Below are positions 36,368 to 45,711 of a stretch of 64,000 nt of DNA, in pieces. This DNA is from an uncultured Bacteroidota bacterium. GTDB lineage: Bacteria; Bacteroidota; Bacteroidia; Flavobacteriales; Flavobacteriaceae. Location of the stretch: contig CACERG010000002.1 of the NCBI GenBank assembly GCA_902561795.1, positions 1 through 64,000 on the forward strand. The letters are read 5' to 3'. Under the pieces are notes generated by a model that did not search any database, was not told the origin of the DNA, and saw nothing but the letters and a program-made list of their open reading frames with translations. The stretch's first letter is position 1. The number at the start of each line of letters is the position of its first letter. Both the position numbers and the translations under genes were made by a program.

Positions 36368-39217
36368 ATGCCTAAAGTCAATTCTATCAAAAGTATTCTT
36401 GTTATAGGTTCTGGTCCAATTATTATTGGCCAAGCATGTGAGTTTGATTATTCAGGGTCGCAAGCTTTAAGATCCTTAAGGGAGGATGGTATCAAAACAA
36501 TCCTTATAAATTCTAATCCAGCTACAATCATGACCGATCCTTCTATGGCTGATCATGTCTATCTTAAACCATTAAACACAAAATCTATAATTGAAATTCT
36601 TAAAAAACACAATATTGATGCTGTATTACCAACTATGGGAGGACAAACTGCTCTAAATCTTTGTATTGAAGCAGCAGATAAAGGAATTTGGGAAGATTTT
36701 AATGTAAAAATTATAGGAGTAGATATTGACGCTATTCAGATTACAGAAGATAGAGAAAAATTTAGAGAGTTAATGACTAAGATAGGTGTGGAAATGGCAC
36801 CACAAGCTACAGCTAATTCTTACTTAAGAGGTAAAGAAATTGCTCAGCAATTTGGTTTTCCTCTTGTAATTCGCGCTTCCTATACCCTCGGTGGGGCAGG
36901 AGCTTCTTTTGTTCATAAAGTAGAAGATTTTGATGAATTACTAACTAGAGGTTTAGAAATTTCTCCAATCCATGAGGTAATGATAGATAAAGCATTAATT
37001 GGGTGGAAAGAATACGAGCTCGAGCTGCTAAGAGATAAAAATGATAATGTTGTAATTATATGTACTATTGAAAACATGGATCCGATGGGAATTCATACAG
37101 GTGACTCAATCACTGTTGCACCAGCAATGACTCTTTCGGACAAAACTTTTCAAAGGATGCGTGATATGGCAATCCATATGATGAGAAGTATAGGAGACTT
37201 TGCAGGTGGATGCAATGTTCAGTTTGCAGTAAGTCCTGATGAGAAAGAAGATATTATTGCTATAGAAATTAATCCGCGTGTTTCTAGATCATCTGCTTTG
37301 GCTTCAAAAGCCACAGGCTACCCAATTGCAAAAATTGCTGCTAAACTTGCTATAGGATATAATTTGGATGAGCTTGAAAATCAAATCACTAAATCAACAT
37401 CAGCTTTATTTGAACCAACCTTAGATTATGTAATTGTAAAAATACCTAGATGGAACTTTGATAAATTTGAGGGATCGGATCGTACTTTGGGATTACAAAT
37501 GAAATCTGTTGGAGAGGTTATGGGAATAGGAAGATCTTTCCAAGAAGCACTTCATAAAGCAACCCAATCACTTGAAATAAAAAGAAATGGTCTTGGAGCA
37601 GATGGTAAAGGCTATAGTGATTATGATACAATAATAAGCAAATTAACTTTTGCGAGTTGGGATAGAGTTTTTGTAATTTATGATGCCATTCAAATTGGTA
37701 TTCCGCTCTCGAGAATTCACGAAATCACAAAAATAGATATGTGGTTTTTGAAGCAATATGAAGAGCTATATGAATTAGAGCAACAGATCTCGAAATTTAA
37801 TGTAAGTACGATTGATAGTGCAACGCTTCTCGAAGCAAAGCAGAAAGGTTTTGCTGACCGACAAGTAGCTCATATGTTAAAATGTTTAGAAAGTGAAGTA
37901 TATGACAAAAGAATTGAATATGGTATTAAAAGAGTTTATAAACTTGTTGATACTTGCGCAGCTGAATTTGCTGCAAAAACCCCCTATTATTACTCAACTT
38001 TTGAAGCTAAGGTAAAATTCAAAGGTAAAATCCCCTTAAGTGATAATGAAAGCAAGGTAACAAAACGAAAAAAAATTGTAGTTCTTGGTTCAGGACCCAA
38101 CCGAATAGGACAAGGTATCGAATTTGACTATTGTTGTGTTCACGGAGTTTTAGCTGCAAGTGAGTGTGATTATGAAACGATTATGATCAATTGCAACCCT
38201 GAAACTGTTTCAACTGATTTCGATACGGCCGATAAATTGTATTTTGAACCTGTATTTTGGGAGCACATTTATGATATTATTCAGCATGAAAAACCAGAAG
38301 GTGTTATTGTTCAATTGGGAGGTCAAACTGCATTAAAGCTAGCAGAGAAATTAGACCGCTATGGAGTAAAAATAATTGGAACCAGTTTTAAATCACTTGA
38401 CTTAGCCGAAGATAGAGGGAGTTTTTCTTCACTTTTAAAAGAAAATAAAATTCCATATCCAGAATTTGGAGTTGCCCAAACAGCTGACCAAGCATTAGAA
38501 CTTGCAGAAAAATTAGATTTCCCTATTCTTGTCCGACCCTCTTATGTGTTAGGTGGCCAGGGAATGAAAATAGTAATCAACAAAGAAGATCTTGAAGCTC
38601 ATGTTGTTGATTTACTTCAAAAAATACCAAATAATAAGTTATTACTTGATCACTATCTCGACGGAGCTATTGAGTGCGAAGCTGACGCGATATGTGATGG
38701 AAAAAATGTTCAAATAATCGGTATAATGGAGCATATTGAACCCTGTGGAATTCATTCGGGAGATTCAAATGCGACTTTACCAGTTTTTAATCTTGGTGAA
38801 TATGTAGTTCAGCAGATTAAGGATCATACCCATAAAATAGCTTTGGCACTGAAAACGGTGGGTCTTATAAACATACAATATGCTGTGAAAGAAGATAAAG
38901 TTTATGTTATTGAAGCAAATCCTAGAGCATCTAGAACAGTCCCATTTATAGCTAAGGCTTATAAAGAACCTTATGTTAATTATGCCACTAAAGTAATGTT
39001 AGGGAAAAATAAGGTAATTGATTTCGATTTTAAACCTCAACTTAAAGGATATGCCATAAAACAACCAGTTTTCTCATTCAATAAATTTCCAAACGTTAAT
39101 AAACAATTGGGTCCTGAAATGAAGAGTACGGGAGAGAGTATTTTATTCATAGATAGTTTAAAAGAAGATGAGTTTTATGATTTATATTCAAGAAGGAAAA
39201 TGTACCTAACTAAATAA
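36368..39217 (+). CDS. carB: Carbamoyl-phosphate synthase large subunit, without allosteric domain
   Basis: A 949-residue enzyme forming carbamoyl phosphate for pyrimidine and arginine synthesis with CarA, which is not in the window. It has the duplicated ATP-grasp architecture: first half opening 'SILVIGSGPIIIGQACEFDYSG', second half 'IVVLGSGPNRIGQGIEFDYC', each with 'VLPTMGGQTALN' or 'VIVQLGGQTALKL' and 'EINPRVSRSSAL' or 'EANPRASRTVP'. It ends soon after the second ATP-grasp ('GPEMKSTGE'), so the MGS-like C-terminal domain binding UMP or ornithine in the 1,070-residue E. coli enzyme is missing, as I recall for other flavobacterial CarB. It follows directly on the rpmH terminator. Confidence 0.97.
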   Translation: MPKVNSIKSILVIGSGPIIIGQACEFDYSGSQALRSLREDGIKTILINSNPATIMTDPSMADHVYLKPLNTKSIIEILKKHNIDAVLPTMGGQTALNLCIEAADKGIWEDFNVKIIGVDIDAIQITEDREKFRELMTKIGVEMAPQATANSYLRGKEIAQQFGFPLVIRASYTLGGAGASFVHKVEDFDELLTRGLEISPIHEVMIDKALIGWKEYELELLRDKNDNVVIICTIENMDPMGIHTGDSITVAPAMTLSDKTFQRMRDMAIHMMRSIGDFAGGCNVQFAVSPDEKEDIIAIEINPRVSRSSALASKATGYPIAKIAAKLAIGYNLDELENQITKSTSALFEPTLDYVIVKIPRWNFDKFEGSDRTLGLQMKSVGEVMGIGRSFQEALHKATQSLEIKRNGLGADGKGYSDYDTIISKLTFASWDRVFVIYDAIQIGIPLSRIHEITKIDMWFLKQYEELYELEQQISKFNVSTIDSATLLEAKQKGFADRQVAHMLKCLESEVYDKRIEYGIKRVYKLVDTCAAEFAAKTPYYYSTFEAKVKFKGKIPLSDNESKVTKRKKIVVLGSGPNRIGQGIEFDYCCVHGVLAASECDYETIMINCNPETVSTDFDTADKLYFEPVFWEHIYDIIQHEKPEGVIVQLGGQTALKLAEKLDRYGVKIIGTSFKSLDLAEDRGSFSSLLKENKIPYPEFGVAQTADQALELAEKLDFPILVRPSYVLGGQGMKIVINKEDLEAHVVDLLQKIPNNKLLLDHYLDGAIECEADAICDGKNVQIIGIMEHIEPCGIHSGDSNATLPVFNLGEYVVQQIKDHTHKIALALKTVGLINIQYAVKEDKVYVIEANPRASRTVPFIAKAYKEPYVNYATKVMLGKNKVIDFDFKPQLKGYAIKQPVFSFNKFPNVNKQLGPEMKSTGESILFIDSLKEDEFYDLYSRRKMYLTK

Positions 39218-39253
39218 TTTAGGATTGACATTATTTTTAAAAACTCAAAATGA

Positions 39254-39757
39254 ATGGGTAAGTTAGATAAGGTTAATATAAAAATGATTTTTGGTTTACT
39301 AACACTTGCTATATTGACTAGACTTTTACCACATCCTCCAAACTTTGCTCCAATAACTAGCATTGCTCTTTTTTCAGGGTTTCATTTTAAAGATAAAAGA
39401 TTTGCAATATTCTTCCCATTATCGTGTATGTTTATAACCGACATTTATCTTGGATTTCATTCTCTTATTCCTATTATATACAGCTGTTTTGCAATCAACA
39501 CTTATATTGGATTTAAATTCAAAAAACTTACTTTACCTTCAGTTTTACTAGCTTCATTTAGTTTTTTTCTAATTAGTAATTTAGGTGTATGGTTTCTTAG
39601 TTACCCTCTAAATTTGACAGGTTTAACTACATGTTTTGTTCTAGCACTTCCTTTTTTTGTTAATTCTCTAAGTGGTGATTTATTTTATAGTTTAGTTCTT
39701 GATTTATCAATAAAAAAAATAAAACAACCAAAGTCTATTTTAATTCGAAGTAATTAA
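39254..39757 (+). CDS. DUF6580 family putative membrane transport protein
   Basis: A 167-residue, highly hydrophobic protein with about five membrane helices. The opening 'LTRLLPHPPNFAPITSIALFSG' and 'FPLSCMFITDIYLGFH' are hallmarks of DUF6580, a small membrane family widespread in Bacteroidota and labelled a putative transport protein. Substrate unknown. It follows carB by 36 bases and overlaps the 3' end of the convergent S41 protease gene by 23 bases. Confidence 0.85.
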   Translation: MGKLDKVNIKMIFGLLTLAILTRLLPHPPNFAPITSIALFSGFHFKDKRFAIFFPLSCMFITDIYLGFHSLIPIIYSCFAINTYIGFKFKKLTLPSVLLASFSFFLISNLGVWFLSYPLNLTGLTTCFVLALPFFVNSLSGDLFYSLVLDLSIKKIKQPKSILIRSN

Positions 39758-41234
39758 AGTTTTTCTCAATAATCATTTTCTGCCTGCTTATCATCAGTGG
39801 ATCAATAATCAACAATTCTTTGTTTATTTTTGGTTTTAAAGGGGTTAGTTTTTTTGTTCCAGAAATTAAGTTCAGTGTTGAAGTCAATAATGGCTCCCCT
39901 AAAATTCCTAGAACTCCGAGGTTAGTTATATCTTCTTCAATTAATCTAGTTGGTTCTAGTCCATCTGAATAGTCAGCATAACCGTCACTATTAGCCATTT
40001 TTAAAACTATAGGTTGCATAGCATAAGTATGATCAGGATTTTTGGTTTGTTCATTATCAACGTAATCGTAAACTGTAATTGAACCAACATTTTTTCCTAC
40101 AGTACGTTCTCCAATTTGTATTACTTCGATATAAGAAGAAAGCCCATTTATTAAAAGCTCACTTGCTGAAGCAGACTCTGAAGATGTTATCATGTAAACA
40201 CGGTCTAAATTCAATGAGTTTATTTGACTTCCATTACTCAGTGTATCAACAAAACGATTAATTAATGATTCAGAACCAAATCTCTTTTCTAAATAAGAAA
40301 TAAGCTTTTTATTCCATTGTTCTTTTGCAAAAACTTCAGACTTAAATTGACCAGTTATCATACTTGCTAATTCAACACAATTTTTTACTGATCCACCACC
40401 ATTATATCTCAAATCTATAATTAGATCATTAATATTTTTATTATTGAATAAACCAAAAATATCATTTAAATCATCACTTTTATCTGCAACAAATTGATTA
40501 TACATTAAATAACCCACCTGCTGTCCATCAGCAATATCAAAAGTTTTATTAACTTGGATTGGATTGGTTTTAAAATTCTCTTCTTTTGTTAACTCAACAT
40601 TTACACCATTTGAAATTACTCTACCATTTGCAATTGAGGCCATGTTAAGAGTGTAATTAGGATCATCTCCGAATAATAGTGAGATGTAATTGCTATCGTT
40701 TAAAATAGTACCATTCACTCCATTAAAAAAATCCCCTCGTTTTATATTTTTACCGTCTGCATTTGAACCCTCTAAGATGTATTTTACAAAGCCTACAACT
40801 TCATTGCAATTTTCACATGCATATAATAGCCCAAATTCAACACCATTAGTTGCAAACACACCTTGTAAAGTATTTTCTAATTCGACATAATCATCTTGGA
40901 TCCAACTAAATCTATCATCAGGGTGTTTCAACGATTCAAAAAATATTTTGGGATTTGAATTATTTTTTATGTATTCAGCATACTCTTTTTCATCATTTAA
41001 CTTCTCATCAGAAAGTTCAGATACGTCTTCTTGCCAGTAATAAAATTCATTTAAACCTTTCCAAACGAAATCACTTACTTGTAGTTCTCCTTCAAGATTA
41101 ACTTCTAAGTCGTCTGTATCTAAATTCTGATTTAATTCATTATCCTCAGTAGTTATATCTTTAGAACAACTAATTACAGTAGCTATTAGAATTAGTAGTA
41201 TATTAAATCTTGTTTTTTTTATTTCGTTAAGCAT
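39735..41234 (-). CDS. S41-family (C-terminal processing type) peptidase lipoprotein
   Basis: A 499-residue lipoprotein protease: lipobox 'LIATVISCSKD', an acidic linker, an N-terminal helical domain with 'DDRFSWI', a PDZ-like region (about 125-225) containing the unusual Cys pair 'YACENCNE', and the S41 domain with 'DLIIDLRYNGGG', 'TSSESASASELLINGL' (catalytic Ser within SASASE, 354-359) and 'GERTVGKNVGS' (Lys381). It would cleave proteins at the periplasmic or outer-membrane face. Bacteroidota carry several such paralogues with unknown targets. Confidence 0.93.
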   Translation of the reverse strand: MLNEIKKTRFNILLILIATVISCSKDITTEDNELNQNLDTDDLEVNLEGELQVSDFVWKGLNEFYYWQEDVSELSDEKLNDEKEYAEYIKNNSNPKIFFESLKHPDDRFSWIQDDYVELENTLQGVFATNGVEFGLLYACENCNEVVGFVKYILEGSNADGKNIKRGDFFNGVNGTILNDSNYISLLFGDDPNYTLNMASIANGRVISNGVNVELTKEENFKTNPIQVNKTFDIADGQQVGYLMYNQFVADKSDDLNDIFGLFNNKNINDLIIDLRYNGGGSVKNCVELASMITGQFKSEVFAKEQWNKKLISYLEKRFGSESLINRFVDTLSNGSQINSLNLDRVYMITSSESASASELLINGLSSYIEVIQIGERTVGKNVGSITVYDYVDNEQTKNPDHTYAMQPIVLKMANSDGYADYSDGLEPTRLIEEDITNLGVLGILGEPLLTSTLNLISGTKKLTPLKPKINKELLIIDPLMISRQKMIIEKNFNYFELK

Positions 41235-41318
41235 TTAAAAAGTAGATAATGACAAAATTAAATAATATAAAGTTTTGAATGTCTTTAAATAGTTAAGTTT
41301 TATAATCTAATTTTTTAA

Positions 41319-42668
41319 TTATAATTTTAGGCCAGTATAATTAAATGGTGTGATTGACTTAAGTTTTGATTTAACTTGCTCATCTATGTTTAATTCCTCT
41401 ATAAACTTTTGTATTTCTTCTTGATCAACTTTTGTATTTGAACGTGTTAATTCTTTTAGAGCTTCGTATGGATTTTTAAATCCTTCTTTTCTTAGAATTG
41501 TCTGAATTGCCTCGGCAACTACTATCCAATTTTCATTTAGATCTTCATTTAGTTTATTTGTGTTCACTACTAACTTTTCTAAACCTTTTAAGGTAGATAA
41601 AAATCCTATTAAAGTGTGACCAAAAGGGACTCCTATATTTCTTAAAACAGTACTATCAGATAAATCCCTTTGTAACCTTGAAATTGGTAGTTTTGATGAT
41701 AAAAATTCAAATACAGCATTAGCCATACCTAAATTTCCCTCAGAATTTTCAAAATCTATAGGATTAATTTTATGCGGCATTGCAGAAGAGCCAATTTCAT
41801 TATTATTTATTTTTTGTTTGAAGTAGTCCATTGAAATATATTGCCACATGTCTCTATTTAGGTCTATAATGATATTATTAATTCTCTTTGTTGAATCGCA
41901 CAAAGCTGCAAAAGAATCATAATATTCAATCTGAGTTGTTGGGTAAGAATATTTTAATCCAAGTTTTAATTCAACAAATCTTTTACCAAAACTTTTCCAA
42001 TCTATTTTCGGGTATGCAACATGATGAGCATTAAAATTTCCAGTTGCGCCTGAAAACTTAGCACCATATGGAACATTAGAAAGCATTATTTTTTGTTCTT
42101 CTATGCGACTCACAAAAACTTGAATTTCTTTACCTAGAATAGAGGGTGATGCAGGTTGGCCGTGTGTTCTAGAAAGAATTGGGATTTCCTTATACTCTTG
42201 AACTAAGTATTTCAATTTATTAAGTATTTTTTCTAACATTGGAAGATAAACCTTTTCAATACCTTTTTTTACAGACAATGGAATTGCTGTATTATTTATA
42301 TCCTGAGAGGTCAATCCGAAATGAATAAATTCTTTGTATTTTCCGAATTTGAATTTATCGAATTGTTTCTTGATGAAATATTCTAGTGCTTTAACATCAT
42401 GGTTTGTAATTTTTTCAATCTGTTTTATCTCAACAGCATAATCAGTCGAAAAGTTTTCATATAATTTTCTTAGTTTTTTAAAATTACTTGGATCAAAATC
42501 TATTAGTTCGGGAAGTTTCAGTTCACAAAGCGCAATAAAATATTCTATTTCAACTTCTAAACGATATTTGATTAGTGCTTCCTCAGAAAAAAAAGTTGAA
42601 AAAATTTTTGTTTTTGCGCGATAACGGCCATCAATTGGAGAAATTGCATTGAGTTCAGTTAGCGACAT
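41319..42668 (-). CDS. purB: Adenylosuccinate lyase
   Basis: A 449-residue fumarase/aspartase-superfamily enzyme acting twice in purine synthesis, on SAICAR and adenylosuccinate. Seen: opening 'LTELNAISPIDGRYRAKT' of the E. coli-type PurB, 'FGLTSQDINNTAIPL', 'SRTHGQPASPS' with a catalytic His, and the signature loop 'GSSAMPHKINPIDFENSEG' containing the catalytic Ser. Length agrees with the family. A sequence TATCTTTG (minus strand, 42684-42691) matches the -7 consensus just upstream, but no TTG was found. It stands alone between the S41 and CarboxypepD_reg genes. Confidence 0.98.
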   Translation of the reverse strand: MSLTELNAISPIDGRYRAKTKIFSTFFSEEALIKYRLEVEIEYFIALCELKLPELIDFDPSNFKKLRKLYENFSTDYAVEIKQIEKITNHDVKALEYFIKKQFDKFKFGKYKEFIHFGLTSQDINNTAIPLSVKKGIEKVYLPMLEKILNKLKYLVQEYKEIPILSRTHGQPASPSILGKEIQVFVSRIEEQKIMLSNVPYGAKFSGATGNFNAHHVAYPKIDWKSFGKRFVELKLGLKYSYPTTQIEYYDSFAALCDSTKRINNIIIDLNRDMWQYISMDYFKQKINNNEIGSSAMPHKINPIDFENSEGNLGMANAVFEFLSSKLPISRLQRDLSDSTVLRNIGVPFGHTLIGFLSTLKGLEKLVVNTNKLNEDLNENWIVVAEAIQTILRKEGFKNPYEALKELTRSNTKVDQEEIQKFIEELNIDEQVKSKLKSITPFNYTGLKL

Positions 42669-42818
42669 TTCAATTATTTTTCACAAAGATACAAGGAAAT
42701 AAACCTTTGAAGAGTCGTTAGCACTTAAAATATATGGTTATTTGCAATAAAAAAATAATTTATTCAAATTAAAATAAATTATTTAACAAAATTATTATTT
42801 TAATTAATAAGCTTTCTA

Positions 42819-43571
42819 TTATAGCTTTAAAACCCTATATTCTTCGTAGCATCTTGAAATAGCTTCTAAAATTTGTAAATCATTAGCTTCATTCATAAAT
42901 GTGTCAGAATAATTACAATTTCTTAGAATTTCGTCAATGTCAATACGCTTTATACCTAAAAGTTGGATTAATACTTGTCGATCAAATTTGGATATTAACA
43001 AATTTTTGATCTCATTGTCTTCCCTCATAAGCTTAAGTTTTTTCATTTGAGTCCCATTTCTTCCAAACATATTATTCAAATAATCTACTGGATTAAACAA
43101 ATTTCCAATAGCTTTGGAAAAGTTTCCAAATTTTCCATCACTAGATTCATATCCAAGATTAGGAAGCCCTGAAATTTGATAGCGCCGGGCAGTATTTATA
43201 GGGGTATTTTTTACATCAATATCCAAATACCCGGTTAGCTGGTATGGGCGAACTTCTATTTCTTCTAAAGCGAAAGCAAGTTCTGTCATTACAAACTTAA
43301 AGTTTCCAAATTTTAGCATATCATTTGTTACAGCGATCTTTAATGGTTTAAAACCAAGATAAGAAAAGTATAAAGTATCATTTACTTCTGCTGGAATGTA
43401 AAATGTTCCTTTTTGATTTGTAATTGCGCCTATAACTTTAGTTAAATTCAGAACGTGTACACTAGACATAGGTAATCCTGTTGTTTCGTTTTCAACTACA
43501 GCGCTAAAGTCATTTTGTGAAAAACCCTTGAACGAAAAAAAAATAAAAACAGCAACACAAATCTTCCTCAT
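42819..43571 (-). CDS. Exported CarboxypepD_reg-like domain protein
   Basis: A 250-residue protein with a signal peptide ('AVFIFFSFKGFSQ') followed by the carboxypeptidase regulatory-like beta-sandwich ('FSAVVENETTGLPMSSVHVLNLTKVIGAITNQKGTF', 'LYFSYLGFKP'), the domain also found at the N-terminus of SusC/TonB receptors. The C-terminal half is helical and does not match a barrel; it includes 'NPVDYLNNMFGRNGTQMKKLK'. Such stand-alone proteins are common in Bacteroidota periplasm and of unknown role. Same strand as rdgB, 58 bases downstream. Confidence 0.87.
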   Translation of the reverse strand: MRKICVAVFIFFSFKGFSQNDFSAVVENETTGLPMSSVHVLNLTKVIGAITNQKGTFYIPAEVNDTLYFSYLGFKPLKIAVTNDMLKFGNFKFVMTELAFALEEIEVRPYQLTGYLDIDVKNTPINTARRYQISGLPNLGYESSDGKFGNFSKAIGNLFNPVDYLNNMFGRNGTQMKKLKLMREDNEIKNLLISKFDRQVLIQLLGIKRIDIDEILRNCNYSDTFMNEANDLQILEAISRCYEEYRVLKL

Positions 43572-43629
43572 GCCTTAAATTTATGTAAAAATCATTTAAA
43601 AAACTTTAGTGTTAGAAAGGATTTAATCG

Positions 43630-44208
43630 CTAAGAAGCACTAGAGATAAAGTTAATTAATTTCAAAGTTGCTTTTCCTCTATGACTAATTTGATCTTTAA
43701 TACCATTTCCTAACTCAGCAAATGTTTTTTTATATCCTTTTGGAATGAAAATGGGGTCATAACCAAAACCATTATTTCCCCGCTTTTCAAAAATAATTTT
43801 ACCATAAACTTTTCCTTCAAAGCAAAAGGTTTGATTGTTTAGGTGTAAATAGAAAATTGATCTTAAAGTGGCTGCTGGATTTGAAATATTTTCAAGTTTT
43901 TTCCAAATTTTTTCGATATTCTTATCATTATTTTTTGATGGACCAGCATATCTAGCTGATAAAACTCCAGGCTCACCTTCCAGAAAATCAATTTCTAATC
44001 CAGAATCATCTGCAAAACAATTTAAACCAAATTTTTTTCTAATGAAATCTGATTTAATTTTTGCATTTTCTTCCAAAGTTCTACCTGTTTCTTCTATAGG
44101 GTTTAAATAATTGATATCATTAAGACTCCAAAGAACTATTGATTTCGGAAGAATTCTTCTTAATTCAACAACTTTGTTTTCATTATGTGTTGCAAAGATT
44201 AAATGCAT
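43630..44208 (-). CDS. rdgB: Non-canonical purine NTP pyrophosphatase (RdgB/HAM1)
   Basis: A 192-residue housecleaning enzyme hydrolysing ITP, dITP and XTP to monophosphates to keep them out of DNA and RNA. Seen: 'IFATHNENKVVELRRIL' at the start, 'CFADDSGLEIDFLEGEPGVLSARYAG' with the metal-binding Asp, 'GFGYDPIFIPKG' and 'ISHRGKAT', all diagnostic of the family. It starts one base after the rlmH stop, so the two form a transcription unit. Confidence 0.97.
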   Translation of the reverse strand: MHLIFATHNENKVVELRRILPKSIVLWSLNDINYLNPIEETGRTLEENAKIKSDFIRKKFGLNCFADDSGLEIDFLEGEPGVLSARYAGPSKNNDKNIEKIWKKLENISNPAATLRSIFYLHLNNQTFCFEGKVYGKIIFEKRGNNGFGYDPIFIPKGYKKTFAELGNGIKDQISHRGKATLKLINFISSAS

Positions 44209-44209
44209 A

Positions 44210-44680
44210 TTAATTATTGTGATATGGGTGGTTATTTATAATAGTGAAGGCTCTATAAAGTTGTTCACAAAAAAATAATCTGATCATCTGATGAGAAAAC
44301 GTCATCCTTGAGAGAGCAATCCTAATGGGGAAATCATCATAAAACTTTTTTGATAAACCATAAGCCCCACCAATTATAAAGATAATTCTTTTTTTACCGG
44401 TATTTATATAGCTTTTAATTTCACAAGCAAAATCAATAGAATTTAACATCTTTCCTTTTTCGTCTAATATAACGACAATGTCATTGGGAGTTATTTTTTT
44501 TTGTATTTGCTGATATTCTTTTTCTTTTAGTTGTTTTATGTTAGTTTTTTTTGTCTTTGTCTCTTCGACACATACAAAAGAAAATTTAATGAAACGCAAT
44601 ATTTTTATTTTATAAGCTTCTAACTCATCTGAAAAATATTTTTTTTTGGTTTTACCAACGAATAATAGTTGAATTTCCAT
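44210..44680 (-). CDS. rlmH: 23S rRNA pseudouridine-1915 N3-methyltransferase RlmH
   Basis: A 156-residue SPOUT-class methyltransferase acting on the ribosomal decoding-site helix 69. Seen: 'IIFIIGGAYGLSK' SAM-binding knot and the conserved C-terminal 'SRMTFSHQMIRLFFCEQLYRAF' followed by 'NNHPYH'. Size matches E. coli RlmH (155). First gene of the rlmH-rdgB unit, divergent from the BrkB-family gene. Confidence 0.97.
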   Translation of the reverse strand: MEIQLLFVGKTKKKYFSDELEAYKIKILRFIKFSFVCVEETKTKKTNIKQLKEKEYQQIQKKITPNDIVVILDEKGKMLNSIDFACEIKSYINTGKKRIIFIIGGAYGLSKKFYDDFPIRIALSRMTFSHQMIRLFFCEQLYRAFTIINNHPYHNN

Positions 44681-44743
44681 TTAACAAATCTACAAATGCT
44701 TTTGATTTTTTTTGCATTTATATATTCTTATAATTAACCCTTT

Positions 44744-44751
44744 TATATTTG
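44744..44751 (+). promoter_or_regulatory. Candidate -7 element for the BrkB-family/priA unit
   Basis: TATATTTG matches TAnnTTTG, 24 bases before the ATG at 44776. No well-placed TTG was seen (nearest has a 29-base spacer), so this is provisional. Confidence 0.42.
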
Positions 44752-44775
44752 TAAAACATACATGATGTTTGAACA

Positions 44776-45711
44776 ATGAAATTTCTAAAGTTTCCACTTG
44801 TAAAATCTGCTTTACGATTTTTAAAGGCTATTAAGCCACCAGGATTTTATGGATTTTCAATATACGATCTTTTGGAAATGTATATTCTAGGGATTGTTAA
44901 AGGTGCTTTAACTTACAGGGCAGGAAGCATTTCATTTAGTTTTTTTATGGCTTTATTTCCATTTATACTTTTCATTCTTAATTTAATTCCATTTATTGAT
45001 TTAATACCATTTATTAAAATTGAAAACTTTGATCAAACTTTTTTAAATTATATAGAATTATTTCTTCCAGGCGAAACTCAAAGTTTTTTTGCACAAATAT
45101 TCGAGGATATAAGAACTAAGCCAAGAGCTGGATTACTTTCATCTGTTTTTTTGCTTTCAATATTTTTATCTGCTAATGGTATTTCTGCAATTTTTGGAAG
45201 TTTTGAATTTTCATACCATGTTAATTTCTCAAGAAGTTTTTTCAGGCAGTATTTTCTATCTGTTGGTGTTAGTGTCCTTTTAGCCTTTCTTTCACTAATA
45301 ACTGTAGTCATCTTTTTTTACTTCGAGTTTTATATTCTTAACAACTTAGACTCCCTAATAGCCTCTCAGATTAGATGGACTCGTATTGGGCAGATTACTT
45401 TTTTTGGACTATTTATTTACATAACCGTAAATATTCTATTTTATTTTGGCACAATTGAAGGAAGAAAAAATAAATTTTTTACACCAGGATCTTTAATGAC
45501 AACCCTTTTATTTTTTTTAACGACTTATTGTTTTGGTATTTACATCGAAAACTTTTCTAATTATAATCAGCTTTACGGTTCAATAGGTGCATTATTAATT
45601 TTTCTTTTGTATATATGGATTAATTCAAATATTTTACTTCTGGGATTTGAATTAAATGCAACATTAAGCAGATTTAAAAGAGAACCTAAGAGAAAAATTA
45701 ATGGAAATTAA
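44776..45711 (+). CDS. YihY/BrkB-family inner-membrane protein
   Basis: A 311-residue membrane protein with about six helices. The opening 'GALTYRAGSISFSFFMALFPFILFIL' and the later 'GSIGALLIFLLYIWINSNILLLGFELNA' are typical of the YihY/BrkB (UPF0761) family. Older labels (ribonuclease BN, serum-resistance factor) are unreliable; function is not settled. It overlaps the priA start by 11 bases, so the two genes are probably co-transcribed. Confidence 0.92.
   Translation: MKFLKFPLVKSALRFLKAIKPPGFYGFSIYDLLEMYILGIVKGALTYRAGSISFSFFMALFPFILFILNLIPFIDLIPFIKIENFDQTFLNYIELFLPGETQSFFAQIFEDIRTKPRAGLLSSVFLLSIFLSANGISAIFGSFEFSYHVNFSRSFFRQYFLSVGVSVLLAFLSLITVVIFFYFEFYILNNLDSLIASQIRWTRIGQITFFGLFIYITVNILFYFGTIEGRKNKFFTPGSLMTTLLFFLTTYCFGIYIENFSNYNQLYGSIGALLIFLLYIWINSNILLLGFELNATLSRFKREPKRKINGN

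Noticed and set aside
44685-44692. TAGATTTG on the minus strand as the rlmH promoter
   Set aside because: It ends only about five bases from the start codon and has no TTG at the expected distance; likely chance in AT-rich DNA.
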